Source of the DNA: Burkholderiales bacterium
Lineage (GTDB): Bacteria; Pseudomonadota; Gammaproteobacteria; Burkholderiales; Burkholderiaceae_C
Length of the DNA stretch: 64,000 bases
Assembly: GCA_025350145.1 (NCBI GenBank)
Contig: JANXYH010000082.1
Span: 1-64,000 of the forward strand
Reading direction: 5' to 3'
The notes under the pieces are model-generated. The model made no database searches. It had not been told where the DNA came from and saw only the letters and a program-made list of their open reading frames with translations. Position 1 is the stretch's first letter. Each line of letters begins with the position of its first letter. This document shows, piece by piece, positions 52,271 through 61,273 of this stretch. Both the position numbers and the translations under genes were made by a program.

Positions 52271-52357
52271 CCACGATCTCGTGGCTGGTGGTCAAACAGC
52301 CACGATTTCGTGGCTGGTGGTCAAACAGCCACGATCTCGTGGCTGGTGGTCACCTCA
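52271..52357. repeat. three tandem 29-bp repeats, each a palindrome
   Basis: ccacgat begins at 52271, 52300 and 52329, so the period is 29. Each unit contains agccacga-nn-tcgtggct, a hairpin with an 8-9 base stem. The first unit has a C-to-G-type difference at its edge (ggcc for agcc) and the second has one base changed in the centre. The units are copies of the 3' end of the OsmC-like coding sequence. Confidence 0.9.
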
Positions 52358-52743
52358 GCGGTCTTGCCCAGCATCACCGTGGCCGAGCAGTATTTTTCAT
52401 GCGACAGGGCGATGGCACGCGCCACCGCCGCGTCACTGAGCTGCCGCCCGCTGACCACGAAATGCATGTGGATGTGGGTGAAGACCTTGGGATCGGTGGC
52501 CGCGCGCTCGGCCTTGACGCGCAGCTCGCAACCCGTGACATCCTGGCGGCCGCGTTTGAGGATCAGCACCACGTCGTAGGCGCTGCAGCCACCGGCGCCG
52601 GCCAGCAGGGTCTCCATCGGCCGCGGCGCGAGGTTGCGGCCGCCGCCCTCGGGCGCGCCGTCCATGGTCAGGAGATGGCCGCTGCCGGTCTCGGCCACGA
52701 ACCCCATGCCGCTGCTGGCGAGCCATTGAATCTTGCATTCCAT
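52321..52743 (-). CDS. OsmC-family protein
   Basis: OsmC/Ohr-like protein of 140 residues; family members reduce organic hydroperoxides through two Cys. One Cys is in GAGGCSAYDV (the usual AGCxxxD position) and a second in SEKYCS-like HEKYCSATVML, the usual C-terminal redox Cys. The stop codon at 52321 lies at the junction of the 29-base repeats: the gene reads HEIVAV then stops, whereas the outermost copy ends HEIVAA-stop. The duplication has therefore changed the last residue but not shortened the protein. ATG 52743; the longer track ORF is a shadow. Confidence 0.87.
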   Translation of the reverse strand: MECKIQWLASSGMGFVAETGSGHLLTMDGAPEGGGRNLAPRPMETLLAGAGGCSAYDVVLILKRGRQDVTGCELRVKAERAATDPKVFTHIHMHFVVSGRQLSDAAVARAIALSHEKYCSATVMLGKTAEVTTSHEIVAV

Positions 52744-52794
52744 CGCTGTGTCGTCCCCAGAGGTTTGTCGTCTGCGCCTTCGCCGTCGATCATA

Positions 52795-52823
52795 TTGCGG
52801 TGCAGCATGCAAGCCGCTAGACT
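52795..52823 (+). promoter_or_regulatory. predicted sigma70-type promoter for a short leader or sRNA
   Basis: ttgcgg (52795-52800) and tagact (52818-52823) are spaced 17 bases apart, a fair match to -35/-10 boxes (TTG and TA-A-T conserved). A start near 52830 would give an RNA of about 75 bases to the terminator at 52877-52907. Confidence 0.5.
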
Positions 52824-52876
52824 GGCCGTGTCCGCCAGTCAACGCATGTCTCCTCCACCGCCAAGCTTGGTGGATT

Positions 52877-52907
52877 GGGTCCGAAGCGCAAGCTTCGGAC
52901 CCTTTTT
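52877..52907 (+). terminator. strong intrinsic terminator upstream of ilvA
   Basis: gggtccgaagc (52877-52887) pairs perfectly with gcttcggaccc (52892-52902) around a gcaa tetraloop, followed by ttttt. It points into ilvA, 68 bases ahead of its ATG, with no annotated gene before it. A second hairpin around ccaccgccaagcttggtgg (52857-52873) precedes it. It either ends a small RNA or acts as an attenuator for ilvA. Confidence 0.85.
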
Positions 52908-52974
52908 CTTGGTGCCTACAGGCCTTTATCATGCCGCGCCGCAATCGGTCCGGATTGCACGGAGACAGTCACCG

Positions 52975-54525
<1,551 letters not shown>

Positions 54526-54549
54526 CAGCGCCTCCTTAAACTGCGTGCC

Positions 54550-55641
54550 ATGTCATTGATTGCCGAAACCGCCAACCGCCTGCTTGAGCAGGCCTTGCTG
54601 GACAAGTTGCGCCGCCGCGGCGATGCCGGAGGCAACCTGGGCGAAATGGAGCCGCTGGCGGTGCGACTCGGGCTGCTGCAAAGCACTTTGAAACCCCGCT
54701 TCCGCGACCCGCAGTTGATGGTCTTTGCCGCCGACCATGGCCTGGCGGTGGCCGGCATCCACGCCTCGCACGCGCGCCAGACCGACGCCCTGGTGCGGCA
54801 GATCCTGGCCCACCAGTTGCCGGTGGCGGTGATGGCCCGCGCAGTCGGCATGCACATGCAGGTGGTCGATTGCGGCATCGCCCGCGACATGCCGGGGCAT
54901 GAGCGCCTGATCCAGCGCAAGATTGCCCACGGCACGCGCAACGCCCAAAGCGGCAACGCGATGACGCTGGAGCAGGCCCATGCGGCGATTCGGGCCGGCA
55001 TGGAGATTGGCGACAGTCTGCGCGGCAACCTGGTGGCCTGCGCCGGGCTGGGCGTAGGCTCGCACGAGAGCGCCGCGCTGGTGCTGGCGCGGCTGAACAA
55101 GCTGCCGGTGCGCGACTTCATGGTCGCCAGTGGGCAGATGAACCCCGACCTGCTGTCGCACCTGATGGGCGTGGTCCAGGCGGCGCATAACCGCCACCGC
55201 GAGGTCGAAGACGCGGTCGAGGTGCTGGCCGCGTTCGGCGGCTTCGAAACCGCGCTCATGGTCGGCGTGATGCTGGTGGCGGCGAGCAAGCGCCACCTGA
55301 TCATGGTCGACGGCATCGCCGCCTGCGCGGCGCTGATGGTGGCCTCGCGCATCGCCGAGGCCGTGACCGACTACTGCGTCTTCTGCCGCAGCAGCGTCCA
55401 CGAGGGGCTGGACCATGCGCTTGAGCTGTTCCACGCCAGCGCCCTGCTGAACCTCGGCCTGGACACCCAGGACGGCACCGGCGCCTGCCTGTCGATGCCG
55501 CTGGTGCGCTCTGCCGCCGCGCTGTTGACCGAGGTCGCCGATGGCGAAGACCCCGGACCGTCGCTGCCCGCCGACGTCGGCCCGGCCCTGGCCCGCAGGC
55601 GGGACGACCCCGACAACTCGATCCTGTCCAGCGGCTACTGA
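54550..55641 (+). CDS. CobT-like phosphoribosyltransferase (nicotinate-nucleotide:dimethylbenzimidazole family)
   Basis: Protein of 363 residues resembling CobT, which makes alpha-ribazole phosphate for the lower ligand of cobalamin. Matching landmarks are FAADHGLAVAGI, GMEIGDSL, MNPDLLSHLMGVVQAA, DGIAACAALMVASRI and LDTQDGTGACLSMPLV. At the last site the usual catalytic Glu (GEGTGA or GEGSGA) is Asp (QDGTGA), and the LGEMGIGNTT loop reads LVACAGLGVGSHES. No other cobalamin gene is near. It may be a divergent CobT or a paralogue with another base specificity. It follows ilvA with 24 bases between and probably shares its transcript. Confidence 0.75.
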   Translation: MSLIAETANRLLEQALLDKLRRRGDAGGNLGEMEPLAVRLGLLQSTLKPRFRDPQLMVFAADHGLAVAGIHASHARQTDALVRQILAHQLPVAVMARAVGMHMQVVDCGIARDMPGHERLIQRKIAHGTRNAQSGNAMTLEQAHAAIRAGMEIGDSLRGNLVACAGLGVGSHESAALVLARLNKLPVRDFMVASGQMNPDLLSHLMGVVQAAHNRHREVEDAVEVLAAFGGFETALMVGVMLVAASKRHLIMVDGIAACAALMVASRIAEAVTDYCVFCRSSVHEGLDHALELFHASALLNLGLDTQDGTGACLSMPLVRSAAALLTEVADGEDPGPSLPADVGPALARRRDDPDNSILSSGY

Positions 55642-55686
55642 AGCGCCCGCAGGGCCAGCGCGGCCTCAAGCCTCGGTTCAGGCCTT

Positions 55687-56370
55687 TCAGCGGCGCAGCG
55701 CGCCGTTCTGCACGGTCGCCGCCAGGGCGGGGGCGTCGGCCCCGCCATCGGCTGAAATTGGCGCTGCCGGCCCGATCCCGGCACCCGGGATTCCGACACC
55801 GACCATCGGCCCTTGCCGGACGCCATCGACCGCTGGGTTGACGGAATACAAATTGATGGCCGGTCGGAACGGCCGCACCGGTGCCGCCCCCGGCATGACC
55901 AAGTCAGCGCCCGGGCCAGCGGCCGGCGGCGGCAACTCCAGCACCAGCGCCGCAGCGGTCGAACCCGCCGCGCCCAATTCGACCCGCCGCAGGTCGATCT
56001 TCAACACCCGCAGGCCGGATTCGACCTCGGCTCCCAGGGCAAAGGCCCGCGGCAATTTGCCGTCGATGGCCAGCAACGCCAGGCCGCTGCCCCTGGCCGT
56101 CGACGCCTTTGCCGCGACCACCCCGAGCAGCTTGAATCGGCTCTGGGCTGGGGCTGCTGCCTGCTCTTCGGTCGGCGGCGCGGTCGGCCGGCCCAGCAGT
56201 TTTTCAAGGCCCGCAGCGCCGGCCAGGGAGGCACCGGCCCCCGCCACCACGGCCTGCGCCGGAAGCGCGATCGGCCGGACCAGCAAGGGCAGCGCCCAGG
56301 CCGCTGCGCCGGCCACCGCCGCCAGCCACAGCAGCGCGGCAACCAGCCCGGGAACCCAGCGTGAACTCAT
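55687..56370 (-). CDS. gspC: type II secretion protein GspC
   Basis: Bitopic inner-membrane protein (227 residues) that links the inner-membrane platform to the GspD secretin. N-terminal membrane segment (VPGLVAALLWLAAVAGAAAWALPLL), then the HR domain (FKLLGVVAAKASTARGSGLALLAIDGKLPRAFALGAEV and GLRVLKIDLRRVELG). The C-terminal region is Pro/Gly/Ala-rich with no clear PDZ domain or coiled coil. It reads away from the rest of the gsp genes, which is unusual; in many operons gspC is co-linear with gspD. Confidence 0.85.
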   Translation of the reverse strand: MSSRWVPGLVAALLWLAAVAGAAAWALPLLVRPIALPAQAVVAGAGASLAGAAGLEKLLGRPTAPPTEEQAAAPAQSRFKLLGVVAAKASTARGSGLALLAIDGKLPRAFALGAEVESGLRVLKIDLRRVELGAAGSTAAALVLELPPPAAGPGADLVMPGAAPVRPFRPAINLYSVNPAVDGVRQGPMVGVGIPGAGIGPAAPISADGGADAPALAATVQNGALRR

Positions 56371-56428
56371 CCGACGATTATCATCCCGCAGCCCCTTTTG
56401 CCACCGCTGTGCCACGCCCGCCGCCCGC

Positions 56429-56887
56429 ATGCCGCCCACCCTCGCCAGCCACAACAGCCACCCGCCGCCACGCTCGCGCCGCCCGCCCGGCTTCACCCTG
56501 ATCGAGCTGATGGTGGTGCTGGTCATCATCGGCGTGTTGGCCGCGCTGATCGTGCCCAACGTGCTTGACCGGGCCGACGACGCCAAGGTCATCGCCGCCC
56601 GGGTGGATGTGGACAACCTGAAGAATGCGCTCAAGCTCTACAAGCTCGACAACCAGCGCTACCCCAGCGCCGAACAGGGGCTGGAGGCGCTGGTGCGCAA
56701 GCCCAGCGCGGGCCAGGCACCGCCCAACTGGCGGCCCTACCTCGACAAGTTGCCCGCCGACCCCTGGGGCCGGCCCTACCAGTACCTCAACCCGGGCCTG
56801 AAGGGTGAAATCGACATCTACAGCCTGGGCGCCGATGGCCAGCCCGGTGGCGAAGGCAAGAACGCTGACATCGGCTCCTGGCAGTAG
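56429..56887 (+). CDS. gspG: type II secretion major pseudopilin GspG
   Basis: Main subunit of the T2SS pseudopilus, 152 residues. Leader and prepilin peptidase site PGFTLIELMVVLVIIGVLAALIVPNV with Glu at +5; calcium-site and C-terminal motifs NLKNALKLYKLDNQRYPSAEQGLEALV, DPWGRPYQYLNPG and DIYSLGADGQPGGEGKNADIGSW. ATG 56429 gives a 20-residue leader before the cleavage Gly. The long track ORF (55541-) is open by chance before it. Confidence 0.95.
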   Translation: MPPTLASHNSHPPPRSRRPPGFTLIELMVVLVIIGVLAALIVPNVLDRADDAKVIAARVDVDNLKNALKLYKLDNQRYPSAEQGLEALVRKPSAGQAPPNWRPYLDKLPADPWGRPYQYLNPGLKGEIDIYSLGADGQPGGEGKNADIGSWQ

Positions 56888-56903
56888 CCGCCTGCGGCCG
56901 GCC

Positions 56904-57377
56904 GTGCCCGGCTTCAGTCTGCGGCCGGCGGCGCCCGGCTTCAGCCTGATCGAGTTGCTGCTGGTGCTGGTGCTGATCGCCCTGTCCTCGGGCCTGGTCA
57001 GCTTGGCCTTGCGCGACGCCGACGCCAGCGCGCTGGAGCGTGAGGCGGCGCGGCTGGGCGCCCTGCTCGAGGCCGGCCGTGCGGCCTCACGCGCCAGCGG
57101 CCTGCCGGTGGTCTTTGCGCTCGGCCGGGCCGCCAGCGACGCCACCGCGCCGCTGCTCGACTTCCGCTTCATCGGCCTGCCGCCCGGCACCGAGCTGCCG
57201 TCGCGCTGGCTGCGCCCCGAGGTGCAGGCCACGCTCGGCCGGGCCGGCGCGCTGGCGCTGGGGCCCGAGCCGCTGATCGGCGCGCAGCGGATCGTGCTGC
57301 GCCTGGGCGAGCGCGAGCTTGCCCTGGTCAGCGATGGCCTGGGGCCCTTCGTCCAAGAGAGCGCGGCGCCACCATGA
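56904..57377 (+). CDS. gspH: type II secretion minor pseudopilin GspH
   Basis: Minor pseudopilin of about 157 residues with prepilin site PGFSLIELLLVLVLIALSSGLVSLAL. The region before it is a 27-base duplication, so the text PGFSLRPAAPGFSLIE contains the cleavage motif twice; only the second has Glu at +5. GTG 56904 gives a short leader; ATG 56835, inside gspG, is an alternative adding 23 residues. Stop overlaps gspI (ATGA). Confidence 0.85.
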   Translation: MPGFSLRPAAPGFSLIELLLVLVLIALSSGLVSLALRDADASALEREAARLGALLEAGRAASRASGLPVVFALGRAASDATAPLLDFRFIGLPPGTELPSRWLRPEVQATLGRAGALALGPEPLIGAQRIVLRLGERELALVSDGLGPFVQESAAPP

Positions 57378-57733
57378 GGCGGGGCAAGGGCTTCACCCTG
57401 ATCGAGGTGCTGGTCGCGCTGGCGGTGGTGGCGGTCACGCTGGCGGCGGGCCTGCGGGCGGCCACCGCGCTGGCCGACAACACCGAGCGCCTGCAGGACG
57501 TGGCCTCGGCCCATTGGTGCGCCGACAACGCGCTGGTCGGGCTGCGCCTGAGCAAACAGTTTCCGGGCACCGGCCAGAGCCAGTTCGATTGCCAGCAGCT
57601 CGGCCGCAGCTACCAGGGCACGGTCGACACCCAGGCCACGCCCAACCCCAACTTCAGGCGCATCGAGCTGCGCGTGGCCGATGCCCAAGGCCGGGTCGTG
57701 GCCACCCTCTCGACCGTGCTCGGCAGGTTCTGA
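57374..57733 (+). CDS. gspI: type II secretion minor pseudopilin GspI
   Basis: 119-residue minor pseudopilin: prepilin site GKGFTLIEVLVALAVVAVTLAAGL and the typical HWCADNALVGLRLSKQFPGTGQ block and ending ELRVADAQGRVVATLSTVLG. Forms the pseudopilus tip with GspJ and GspK. 4-base overlap with gspH. Confidence 0.93.
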   Translation: MRRGKGFTLIEVLVALAVVAVTLAAGLRAATALADNTERLQDVASAHWCADNALVGLRLSKQFPGTGQSQFDCQQLGRSYQGTVDTQATPNPNFRRIELRVADAQGRVVATLSTVLGRF

Positions 57734-57740
57734 GGCAGGC

Positions 57741-58406
57741 ATGCGGCCGACGCCAAGCCCGCGCCAAGCCGGCTTCACCCTGGTCGAGGTGCTGGTCGCC
57801 CTGCTGATCATGGCGATCATCGCGGCGCTGGGCTGGCAGGGCGTCGCCGGGATGGCAAGGTCGCGCGAGATCAGCCAGGCGGCCAGCGAACGCAGTCTGC
57901 GGCTGGCGGCCATCGTCGGCCAATTCGAAGTCGATCTGCAGTCGGTCTACGACAGCCCGCTGGTGCCGACCCTGAGCTTCGACGGCGCCGCCCTGCGGCT
58001 GGCGCGGCGCGGCCCCGGCGGGGTGCAGGTCGTCGTCTGGTCGCTGCGCGAGGGTGTCTGGCTGCGTTGGGCCAGCCCGGTCACGACCCGCGGCAGCGCC
58101 TTGCAGGAGTTCTGGCTGAGCAGCACCCAGTTGCCGGCCAAGGATCCGGCGCAACTGCCACTGCTGGCCGGGGCAAGTGACTGGCAGGTCTACTTCTTCC
58201 GCGGCGGCGCCTGGAGCAACGCCCAGTCCAGCGCCGATGTCGCCGCGCCAGCGCCACCACCACCGCCAGCCAGCGGTGCCTCGGCGGCCGAGCCGCCCAG
58301 ACCTGCCGCCGCACCGCGCAACCTGCTGCCCAGCGGCGTGCGCTTCGTTATCACCCTGCCCGAGGGTACGCTGACCCGGGACGTGGCACTGCTGGCTGGC
58401 GGCTGA
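57741..58406 (+). CDS. gspJ: type II secretion minor pseudopilin GspJ
   Basis: 221-residue minor pseudopilin. Prepilin site QAGFTLVEVLVALLIMAIIAALGW, then a GMARSREISQAASERSLRL helix and the beta-rich globular domain. A Pro/Ala-rich insert (PAPPPPPASGASAAEPPRPAAAP, near 170-192) lies before the last strand pair. ATG 57741 is 7 bases after the gspI stop. Confidence 0.92.
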   Translation: MRPTPSPRQAGFTLVEVLVALLIMAIIAALGWQGVAGMARSREISQAASERSLRLAAIVGQFEVDLQSVYDSPLVPTLSFDGAALRLARRGPGGVQVVVWSLREGVWLRWASPVTTRGSALQEFWLSSTQLPAKDPAQLPLLAGASDWQVYFFRGGAWSNAQSSADVAAPAPPPPPASGASAAEPPRPAAAPRNLLPSGVRFVITLPEGTLTRDVALLAGG

Positions 58407-58408
58407 GG

Positions 58409-59347
58409 ATGCGCAACCCCCCCTCGCGCGGTGCCGCCCTGCTGGTGGCGATGGTGCTGGTCACGGTCGTCACTACCCTCGCCGCCGGCATGGTCTGGCA
58501 GCAATGGCGGGCGGCCGAAGTCGAGGCGGCGGAGCGCGCCCGGGTCCAGGCTGCCTGGGTGCTGCTGGGCGCGCAGGACTGGGCCAGGCTGATCCTGCGC
58601 GAGGACGCGCGCTCGGGCAAACCGACCGCGCTGACCGAACCCTGGGCCACGCCCCTGGCCGAGGCCCGGTTGTCGACTTTTTTGGCCGCCGACCGGGAGC
58701 ACCCCGACGAGAGCGCCCAGCAGGCCTTCGTCTCCGGCCAGATCAGCGACGCACAGGCGCGCTACAACCTGCGCAACCTGATGGTCGAGGGCAAGCTCGC
58801 ACCCGCGCAGTTGGCGATCCTGCAGCGGCTGTGCCTGCAGGTGGGCGTGGCGGCCGACAGCGCCAGCCTGATCGCCAACCAGTGGGCGCTGACCCAGGGC
58901 CAGGCTGCGGACAGCCAGGGCGACGCGCCGCTGCCGCCGCAGCAACTCGACGACCTGGCCTGGTTCGGCCTGCCGGCGGCGGCGATAGCGCGGCTGCGCA
59001 AGGTGCTGGTGATCCTGCCCAGCCCGACCCCGGTCAACCTCAACACCGCGCCGCGCGAGGTGCTGGCCGGCGTGATCGCCGGAATCGACCTGGGCGGCGC
59101 CGACAGGCTGCTGCAATTGCGCCAGAGCGCACCGTTCCGTGATCTGGAGCAGGCGCGCAATGCGCTCGGCCTGAGCCAGCCACTGCCGCCGCTCGACCTG
59201 GGCGTGCAGTCGTCGTACTTCGAGGTTCGCGGGCGAATGCGGCTGGAGCAACGGGTGCTGGATGCGGTGGCCTTGATCGAACGCCGCGCCGGGCTGGAGG
59301 TGGTGGCGATCCAGCGCCTGAACTTGCCGGCGCCAGCCGGGCCGTGA
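58409..59347 (+). CDS. gspK: type II secretion minor pseudopilin GspK
   Basis: 312-residue pseudopilus-tip protein. N-terminal SRGAALLVAMVLVTVVTTLAAGM (GspK lacks the Glu at +5), SAM-like helical insert (GQISDAQARYNLRNLM, QLDDLAWFGLPAAAIARL) and the conserved VNLNTAPREVLAG block. Starts 2 bases after gspJ. Confidence 0.94.
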   Translation: MRNPPSRGAALLVAMVLVTVVTTLAAGMVWQQWRAAEVEAAERARVQAAWVLLGAQDWARLILREDARSGKPTALTEPWATPLAEARLSTFLAADREHPDESAQQAFVSGQISDAQARYNLRNLMVEGKLAPAQLAILQRLCLQVGVAADSASLIANQWALTQGQAADSQGDAPLPPQQLDDLAWFGLPAAAIARLRKVLVILPSPTPVNLNTAPREVLAGVIAGIDLGGADRLLQLRQSAPFRDLEQARNALGLSQPLPPLDLGVQSSYFEVRGRMRLEQRVLDAVALIERRAGLEVVAIQRLNLPAPAGP

Positions 59348-59495
59348 CCAGCGACTGGGGACTGGGCTCGCCTGGGGTGATCCACAATCCGCCCAGTTTT
59401 TTCGCCCCTGGCCGCGCGCCGCATGCCCCCGCCCGGCACATCCGCAGTTTGACCGCGCAGCAAGCCGCCACACCAAGGCGCCGAACCCGAGACCC

Positions 59496-60782
59496 ATGGC
59501 AACGCTGGTTCTGATCTGGCCTGACCCCGACAACGCCGCCGGCGCGGACGGCGCCATCGCCAGCGACGCGGTCGAGTTCATCCTCAGCCCGGACGGGGTG
59601 GCGGTGGCCCAGCATGGCCATGCCGCGCCGGCCCAGTTGCCACGCGCCAGCACCGTGGTCGCCCTGCTGCCGGCGCTGGCGGTGAGCTGGCACCGCGTGC
59701 GTGTCCCCAAGGCGCCTGGCGGCCGCCTGCGCGAGGCGCTGGGCGGCATGCTCGAGGAGCAGTTGCTGCAGGACGATGACCAGCTCCACCTGGCCCTGGC
59801 GCCGGGCGCGCGCGCCGGTGAGCCAGCCTGGCTGGCGGCACTGCGCAAGCCCGGGCTGCAGGCGCAGCTCGACGCCTGGTCCTCGGCCGGTTTGCAGATC
59901 GACCGCCTCGCCTGCGCGCTGGCGCCGGGCGCAGAGCCGATTGCCCATGTCCACGAGCTGAGTCTGCCAAACCTGCCCGACGCCGGGCCGTGGCTGAGCC
60001 TGGCCGACGCCCAGGGCGCCGTCTGCCTGCCGCTGGAGGGCGGGCTGGCCCGGCTGCGCCTGGACGCGGCGAGCGGCAGCGCCGGTCAACCGTTGCCGGT
60101 CACGGCGAGTCCGGCCGCCGCTGCCGCCGCCGAAGCCTGGCTGGGCCGAACCGTCACGGTCCGGGCGGAGGCCGAACACGCACTCGGCGCCGCCCGCAAC
60201 GGCTGGGATCTGCGCCAGTTCGACCTGGCGCCCAGCCTGCGTGGCACCCAGGCGATGGTCAGGCTGGTGCGCAGCCTGGCCCGGCCGGAGTGGCGCTGGG
60301 CCCGGCGCGGCGCGCTCGCCCTGGTGCTTGGCCAGGTCGTCGGCCTGAACCTGCTGGCCTGGCAGCAGCAAACGGCGGTGGCCGAAAGGCGCAACCAGAT
60401 GGTCGACCTGCTCAAGGCCAGCCACCCCCAGGTGCGGGCGGTGCTGGATGCACCGGCGCAGATGCAGCGCGAGACCGAGCGGCTGCGGCTGATCGCCGGC
60501 GTGCCCGGCGATGCCGACCTGGAGCCGCAACTCGCCGCCGCCGCCCAGGCTTGGCCCGAGGGCCAGGCGCCGCTGTCGGGCTTGCGCTTCGAGGCCGGGC
60601 GGCTGAGCCTGGCGGCACCGGCCTGGCCGGCCGAGCAGCATGCCCAGTTCGCCCAGCGCCTGCGCCTGGCCGGATGGCAAGTCCAGGCCGGCGATGGCCA
60701 GCTCAGCCTGCAACGCCTCGCCCCAGACGCCGAGCCCGCGCCGCCGGCCAACCGTGCCGGCATGGCGCCGCGCCAGCCATGA
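59496..60782 (+). CDS. gspL: type II secretion protein GspL
   Basis: Bitopic inner-membrane protein, 428 residues. Cytoplasmic actin-like N-terminal region (WHRVRVPKAPGGRLREALGGMLEEQLLQDDDQLHLAL, which contacts GspE), membrane segment near 270 (GALALVLGQVVGLNLLAW) and a ferredoxin-like periplasmic domain. 148 bases without a gene separate it from gspK; I see nothing convincing there. 4-base overlap with gspM. Confidence 0.9.
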   Translation: MATLVLIWPDPDNAAGADGAIASDAVEFILSPDGVAVAQHGHAAPAQLPRASTVVALLPALAVSWHRVRVPKAPGGRLREALGGMLEEQLLQDDDQLHLALAPGARAGEPAWLAALRKPGLQAQLDAWSSAGLQIDRLACALAPGAEPIAHVHELSLPNLPDAGPWLSLADAQGAVCLPLEGGLARLRLDAASGSAGQPLPVTASPAAAAAAEAWLGRTVTVRAEAEHALGAARNGWDLRQFDLAPSLRGTQAMVRLVRSLARPEWRWARRGALALVLGQVVGLNLLAWQQQTAVAERRNQMVDLLKASHPQVRAVLDAPAQMQRETERLRLIAGVPGDADLEPQLAAAAQAWPEGQAPLSGLRFEAGRLSLAAPAWPAEQHAQFAQRLRLAGWQVQAGDGQLSLQRLAPDAEPAPPANRAGMAPRQP

Positions 60783-61273
60783 ACGCCATCACCGAAATGA
60801 TCGCGCCCTGGCGCGCCCGCTGGGCGGGCCTGAGCGCGCGCGACCGCCGCGCGGCCGGCGTCGTCGCCGCCGTGCTCGGCCTGTACCTGCTGTGGGCACT
60901 GGCGCTGGCCCCGGCCATCGCCACGCTGCGCCGAGCGCCGGCCCAACTCGCCCAGCTCGACGCCCAATGGCAGCACATGCAGGGCCTGGCGCAGGAGGCC
61001 GCCAGCCTGCGCGCGGCCGTACCGGTGCCGCCGGCCCAGGCCGCCCAGGCCGTCGCCGCTGCAACCGCGCGGATGGGCCAGGTCGGCACGCTGCAACTCC
61101 AGGGCGGACGCGGCGTACTGAGCCTGCAGGGCGCCAGCGCGGCGCAGATCAGTGCCTGGCTGGCCGAAGTCCGCGCCGGCGCCCGCGGCCGGGTCAGCGA
61201 GGCGGTGCTGAGCCCCTCCGGCCCCGGCCTGTACAGCGGCAAGCTGAGTTTCGTGATCGGGGGCGATTCGTGA
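60779..61273 (+). CDS. gspM: type II secretion protein GspM
   Basis: Bitopic inner-membrane protein, 164 residues: short cytoplasmic part (WRARWAGLSARDRRA), membrane segment (GVVAAVLGLYLLWALAL), coiled coil and small periplasmic ferredoxin-like domain. Partner of GspL. ATGA overlap with gspL and GTGA overlap with gspN fix both ends. Confidence 0.9.
   Translation: MNAITEMIAPWRARWAGLSARDRRAAGVVAAVLGLYLLWALALAPAIATLRRAPAQLAQLDAQWQHMQGLAQEAASLRAAVPVPPAQAAQAVAAATARMGQVGTLQLQGGRGVLSLQGASAAQISAWLAEVRAGARGRVSEAVLSPSGPGLYSGKLSFVIGGDS

Noticed and set aside
52271-52357. CRISPR array
   Set aside because: The three 29-base units are directly adjacent with no spacers and derive from a coding end; no cas genes.
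52288-52974. Upstream extension of ilvA in the track ORF
   Set aside because: It would run through the osmC region, a promoter and a perfect intrinsic terminator; ATG 52975 has a ribosome site and the expected N-terminus.
59348-59495. Possible small gene between gspK and gspL
   Set aside because: No frame with a good start, ribosome site and sensible composition.
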